Assembly: GCA_009786925.1 (NCBI GenBank)
Contig: WRGY01000124.1
Span: forward strand, 1 to 64,000
DNA from: Defluviitaleaceae bacterium
GTDB taxonomy: Bacteria; Bacillota; Clostridia; Lachnospirales; WQUN01
Length of the DNA stretch: 64,000 bases
Reading direction: 5' to 3'
Part shown: piece after piece, positions 60,412 to 64,000 of the stretch
Position numbering within the stretch: position 1 is the stretch's first letter
How the letters are laid out: each line of letters begins with the position of its first letter
Position numbers and translations under genes: made by a program
Notes under the pieces: model-generated
Told to the model about the DNA's origin: nothing
Seen by the model: only the letters and a program-made list of their open reading frames with translations
The model's database searches: none

Positions 60412-63400
60412 GCAAGTACTTTCTTTTGCTGTGCAAACACCTCGCACATAGTACGATAGAATACACGCTTTAGGCTACCCTCTCGTTCGTCTGAGTAGGA
60501 TTTTTCCAGCTGTTCCAATTTTTCTCTATAATCATTGAGGATGTCATCTATATATGCAACTATTTTGACAAAATGTGCATCCTCTAGCTGATTTTCGTGT
60601 TCCTGGGCATTTTTTTGGAGATAGTCTGTGATGTCGTCGTCCAAGTCGATATATGCTTTGAAAACATCGTAGTCCACATATCTGTCAGAAATATTTTGCA
60701 TCGTATAAAGGATTTGTGTCTCTCCATCTATGATGTAGCGATAGTTTTTGCGGTTTTTTGTAATCACCTTCATATACAGCATCTGTGCAAAATGGCTGTA
60801 TTTTACCTCACTCAAGTCTATTTTTGTAAGCTCGTCGCGCAGGGCGGCGATATGCTCACGGATTTTAACTTCTTGTTTTACACGCTCATATAATGCGGGC
60901 ATATAGATAAATACACCCTTTGCGTAGTCGATGTCAGGGTCGTCGCTCTCTTGCAGGTATTCTGTGTCAAACAATGGACGAAAATATTTTTCTCTATCGG
61001 GAGATGCGAGAAACTCGTTTAGTTCTGTGATGGCGGCACGAGCTTGTGTTGCATTTAGGGTTTTCTCTGTTATTCCGCTTTCGATATGTGCAAAACGCTC
61101 ACCAAGGTCTATATGGTCGCCATAGAAACCAAAATAACAGCGGGTGCGTTCTTCCAGTCGGATTATTTTATATTCCAATGCCAAGTCAAAAAGCTCACGC
61201 AGTCGATTGTTTTTTAGACGTTCGCGGTTGTTTTCATAGTCGGTTGTCCATAGCTGGTCATAGTTTGGCGAAGGCAGTTCTTTCCAGTTGCGCTCCGGGC
61301 ATTCATATAGATGCAGACCAGCGATTTTGTTAAAGGATGTCTCGTACACAGCCTCATACTCGTTTAATTCTGTATAACAATATAGAGGAACTGCAATTTT
61401 TAGATTTAACATATAAAGGCGGTTGTTCATTTTGCTTGACTTCATGTTAGAAACACGACCTGATGTGTTTAGTTGGCGCACTACGCTTTTGATTTGCGGA
61501 GCATTATAGGGCACGGAAAGATATGCATACGGCGGGAAAACAATATGCAAGCCACTCGGCACATGATTTATAGGGAACATGACCTTAGCACTGTCATGCA
61601 GGTCATTGATTTTGACCGATACATATTCTTCCAGACCGATTTCGGCAGTTGCTGCCATCATATTGCAGTAGTAGTCAAGCGATTTGTGTACAACATTTTG
61701 GAATTGTTGCGTTATGAAATCATTGAGATTATCAACTATTTGTGTCCCGTTTGCGTCATGCCATTCGGGATTTGCAATCATGTCTTTTAAAAGTCGATTA
61801 AGCGATTGTTTGTAATCTAGTGTTTTTGTAGAGTCATCATCTTTTTCGAATGCATCACAAAATTCCTTTGTCCCTGACAAATCCTTTGCAAAGCTGTCAT
61901 CAGAAAAAGCAGAGTTTTGTGCATTTTTAAATTTGTCGAATAATTCTTTAAATGAGTTAAGCACTTCACAGAGGGTATCTACGGTTTGTTCGTTTAACTC
62001 GTTTAACTTTGCCAGCACAGAGTCATATATATGGTCGATTGCGTCGTACATGAGATTTTTTCCACATGCACGGAGATAGCTTTCGTTTGCTTCTACGATA
62101 TTAAGCGCGAGGCTTTTTTTGCCAAAACCAAAAATTGATTTTTTAAGTAGTTTGGCCATAACCGCTTGGCGACCTATGTCCATGGCGGCTATACTGTCGC
62201 GATGCTCACGTTTTTGTTGGATGTCGCGTTTGCGGATTGTGTCAATCTCGCGGTTTAGTGAAGCCTCATGCAGGTCAGAAAGTAGGCGCAATGTATAGTA
62301 CGGACCACGCTCCAGGTCAGAAAAATTTTGATGTATTATATTGTTTTTGTCAGTGATTGCTTCGTTAAAGGCGGAGATGACTGCCTCTGCGGCATTGCTG
62401 TAATGGTCTTTCATTTTGTTTAGCTCATTTTTAACCGCATCTTCGATGATTTCCGGGCGTTGTTGCAATACTATATGGTCGTATTTTTTGAAATTACGCT
62501 GTTTTGGTTTGTCGGTAGAAAGAGTCCTTTCCAGAGTGGGCAAGTCTATTTTGAAGCTTTCAAGCGCGATTTTAGAATCCTCAATTGTGGGATTTTTTTC
62601 TGAAAGTGGCTCAAGCTCTGCAAACATTTTTGATGTGAGATAGTTTAACAAATATTCTATTGGCAAGGACGCACTGGATGCACCCACCGTGTTATAGATG
62701 TAGTTGACAGGTTGTTTTTGACTATGCGTCATCAAGAATGCAGCTTTGTTGTTTTCTATATTAGAAAGGTAGGAGCTTATTGTATAGCTTTGGCCATCGG
62801 TTACTTCTTCGCTTGCGATAAAGTTAATGATTGTCTCGGCTGCGACGTTCATACAATAGTTTTTTGCAGAAGGCACAAGCTTACCATGCTCATCCTTAGC
62901 ACTTACGAGATGGCACAAGTCATATGGTGGCTCATTGGATTTAATTTCGAGGTCAGCAAATGTCTGTTCAAAAATATCACCGTTACGCTCTATATTCATT
63001 AGATAATCAAGCTCTTTTAATGCGGCAAACCCATTTGCTTTGATGTTGAGCGCGGCAGAGCCGTCTATCATACTGTCGGAGAGTGTAACATCGGGCAAAA
63101 ACACCATGCCGATATTTTCTGTCTCAAAACCTTTTTGCTCCGCGATTTTGCGTACAATATATGGGACATCAATAAAAACACCGCTTCCTGTGCCACCTGC
63201 GCAGCCCGCTAAAATAAAAACGTATAGCAGGTCATTAGATTTCCTGTTAACGGTGAGTCGATTTATTTTTTCTGTAAGTAGACTGATTACACGATTGCTG
63301 TTTATGGTGAGCAACAAACGACCGGCTTGGCGGATGCCGCCCGCACCATGTTTCACCTGTTGTAGACGCAAATTCCCTGCAATCCAGCTCTGGGTAGAAT

Positions 63401-63770
63401 TTTTAAACACGGTTTCGCGATTTTTGTAAATAGAAGTAAGGTTTGCATTATCTAACAGCAAAAATTCATCCTCAGAAAAGGATGTGCCCGCATAATTTAG
63501 ATTTAGCATATTGTCATCCGAGTCAAGTGCCATATATTCAATCTGAGAAGGCTTGTCCAGTCTGCGCCCACTCGCCGATGTACCCAGTTTAAAATGTTTG
63601 TTTACCGCTTTTTTTACACGAATAAGAGCCTCTGCGCCTGTGCCGCCGAGGCCTAGTATTAATATAGGCTTGTCTATTGCATCTGTGCGTGTACCTTGGG
63701 TGGATATGCCGCCGCCGTATTCCGTATCCAGTGCTTGCAGTTCTGCTTTTGTTTCTGCCGAGAGTTTCAT
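60408..63770 (-). CDS. Tubulin-like (Tubulin_2) large GTPase
   Basis: 1120 residues from ATG 63770 (a TTG at 63773 abuts it). Strand and loop PILILGLGGTGAEALIRVKK near 36-55 and the tubulin signature LAGCAGGTGSGVFIDVPYIV near 187-206 (core GGTGSG) define a tubulin/FtsZ-type nucleotide site; YMALDSDDN near 80 lies in the expected third loop. The length is about three times FtsZ: the extra 700 residues are mainly helical with coiled-coil stretches. This is the pattern of the bacterial Tubulin_2 family. It is encoded with a GTPase, a possible degenerate paralogue and a hybrid kinase in one operon. Polymerisation is plausible but not shown by the sequence. Confidence 0.88.
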   Translation of the reverse strand: MKLSAETKAELQALDTEYGGGISTQGTRTDAIDKPILILGLGGTGAEALIRVKKAVNKHFKLGTSASGRRLDKPSQIEYMALDSDDNMLNLNYAGTSFSEDEFLLLDNANLTSIYKNRETVFKNSTQSWIAGNLRLQQVKHGAGGIRQAGRLLLTINSNRVISLLTEKINRLTVNRKSNDLLYVFILAGCAGGTGSGVFIDVPYIVRKIAEQKGFETENIGMVFLPDVTLSDSMIDGSAALNIKANGFAALKELDYLMNIERNGDIFEQTFADLEIKSNEPPYDLCHLVSAKDEHGKLVPSAKNYCMNVAAETIINFIASEEVTDGQSYTISSYLSNIENNKAAFLMTHSQKQPVNYIYNTVGASSASLPIEYLLNYLTSKMFAELEPLSEKNPTIEDSKIALESFKIDLPTLERTLSTDKPKQRNFKKYDHIVLQQRPEIIEDAVKNELNKMKDHYSNAAEAVISAFNEAITDKNNIIHQNFSDLERGPYYTLRLLSDLHEASLNREIDTIRKRDIQQKREHRDSIAAMDIGRQAVMAKLLKKSIFGFGKKSLALNIVEANESYLRACGKNLMYDAIDHIYDSVLAKLNELNEQTVDTLCEVLNSFKELFDKFKNAQNSAFSDDSFAKDLSGTKEFCDAFEKDDDSTKTLDYKQSLNRLLKDMIANPEWHDANGTQIVDNLNDFITQQFQNVVHKSLDYYCNMMAATAEIGLEEYVSVKINDLHDSAKVMFPINHVPSGLHIVFPPYAYLSVPYNAPQIKSVVRQLNTSGRVSNMKSSKMNNRLYMLNLKIAVPLYCYTELNEYEAVYETSFNKIAGLHLYECPERNWKELPSPNYDQLWTTDYENNRERLKNNRLRELFDLALEYKIIRLEERTRCYFGFYGDHIDLGERFAHIESGITEKTLNATQARAAITELNEFLASPDREKYFRPLFDTEYLQESDDPDIDYAKGVFIYMPALYERVKQEVKIREHIAALRDELTKIDLSEVKYSHFAQMLYMKVITKNRKNYRYIIDGETQILYTMQNISDRYVDYDVFKAYIDLDDDITDYLQKNAQEHENQLEDAHFVKIVAYIDDILNDYREKLEQLEKSYSDEREGSLKRVFYRTMCEVFAQQKKVLA

Positions 63771-63780
63771 CAACTAACCC

Positions 63781-64000
63781 CTAATCTTCAAATGCTCTGT
63801 ATGTCATTTCCAGTTTCGGCGATTCGCCCGGGAGAGAGAATATTAGTTGTTTCCCATCCTCCCATATGATTTTTTTCTTATAAATTGCGACTCCATCGCC
63901 GTCAGTGATATGACAGCTTTCGCCTTTTTTGGTGAGGTTAACCACAGGCATAGCACCTTGCATTCCGGGGGAAAGTTGTATGTCCCATATAGGGATGCCC
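63781..64000 (-). CDS. C-terminal end of an unknown protein (partial)
   Basis: The frame is open from the right edge to a TAG at 63781, at least 72 residues: GIPIWDIQLSPGMQGAMPVV ... GDGVAIYKKKIIWEDGKQLI ... LEMTYRAFED. It ends 10 bp before the tubulin-like gene and so belongs to the same operon. The beta-rich tail gives no family. The start lies outside the window. Confidence 0.65.
   Translation of the reverse strand, partial: GIPIWDIQLSPGMQGAMPVVNLTKKGESCHITDGDGVAIYKKKIIWEDGKQLIFSLPGESPKLEMTYRAFED

Overview
The window looks like chromosome of an endospore-forming Bacillota of the class Clostridia. The grounds are low-to-moderate GC, strong AGGAGG-type ribosome binding sites, TTGACA/TATAAT promoters, a pro-sigma-K gene, a small acid-soluble spore protein, a trimeric NAD-linked [FeFe] hydrogenase and many Clostridia-type paralogues. 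Genus cannot be fixed from the sequence alone.

Layout. (1) 1-8100: a leftward sugar-uptake operon: a very large solute-binding protein with carbohydrate-binding-like N-terminal modules, two MalF/MalG-type permeases, an NHL-repeat protein, a Yip1-family membrane protein and a DUF5696-like protein running off the left edge. A consensus promoter and a LacI/CcpA-like operator precede it. (2) 8169-12596: leftward Gfo/Idh/MocA oxidoreductase, topoisomerase III and a lipoprotein. (3) 12713-22402: the highlight. sigK is split in two by an 8,994-bp skin-type element. Joining 13034 to 22028 restores an in-frame sigma-K of about 231 residues with the conserved RCIENEILMH segment. The element encodes a large serine recombinase downstream of, and apparently co-transcribed with, an McrBC restriction system, plus an AAA/DUF4143 ATPase between two identical hairpins, three small proteins and a double-HTH regulator. 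(4) 22396-32467: DagK-type lipid kinase, tandem MgtE magnesium channels, AlkC/AlkD-like repair protein, a leftward SASP/methyltransferase/VWA unit, aldose-epimerase-like protein, SGNH lipoprotein and a GH4 phosphoglycosidase. (5) 32745-38910: ruvAB, a small ABC exporter, AAC(3)-like acetyltransferase, endonuclease III, a CDP-alcohol phosphatidyltransferase, an ATP-grasp protein and a peptide-deformylase-like protein with altered active-site motifs. (6) 38925-43047: hydCBA bifurcating-type hydrogenase. (7) 43197-50779: signalling block: hybrid histidine kinase with HPt, a response regulator, DUF378, then a four-gene SiaD-A-B-C-like operon (diguanylate cyclase, PP2C phosphatase, kinase, phosphoprotein). 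(8) 50782-54885: ABC-2 exporter with NarL-type two-component system. (9) 54946-64000: a tightly packed leftward operon with a tubulin-like (Tubulin_2) protein, a 590-aa companion that may be a degenerate tubulin-like protein, an unknown 207-aa protein, a zinc-ribbon GTPase resembling the double-GTPase family, and a hybrid histidine kinase. It resembles predicted GTPase/tubulin conflict or cytoskeletal systems and its function is unknown.

How parts work together. In the mother cell the recombinase should excise the element, letting sigK be read through; the hydrophobic leader of sigma-K suggests a second, proteolytic lock. During growth the same element would give the cell a modification-dependent restriction barrier. 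The Sia-like operon should couple an external signal sensed by SiaA to c-di-GMP synthesis through the phosphorylation state of SiaC.

Limits: all functions are read from motifs by eye. No database search was possible, and domain names and positions are approximate.
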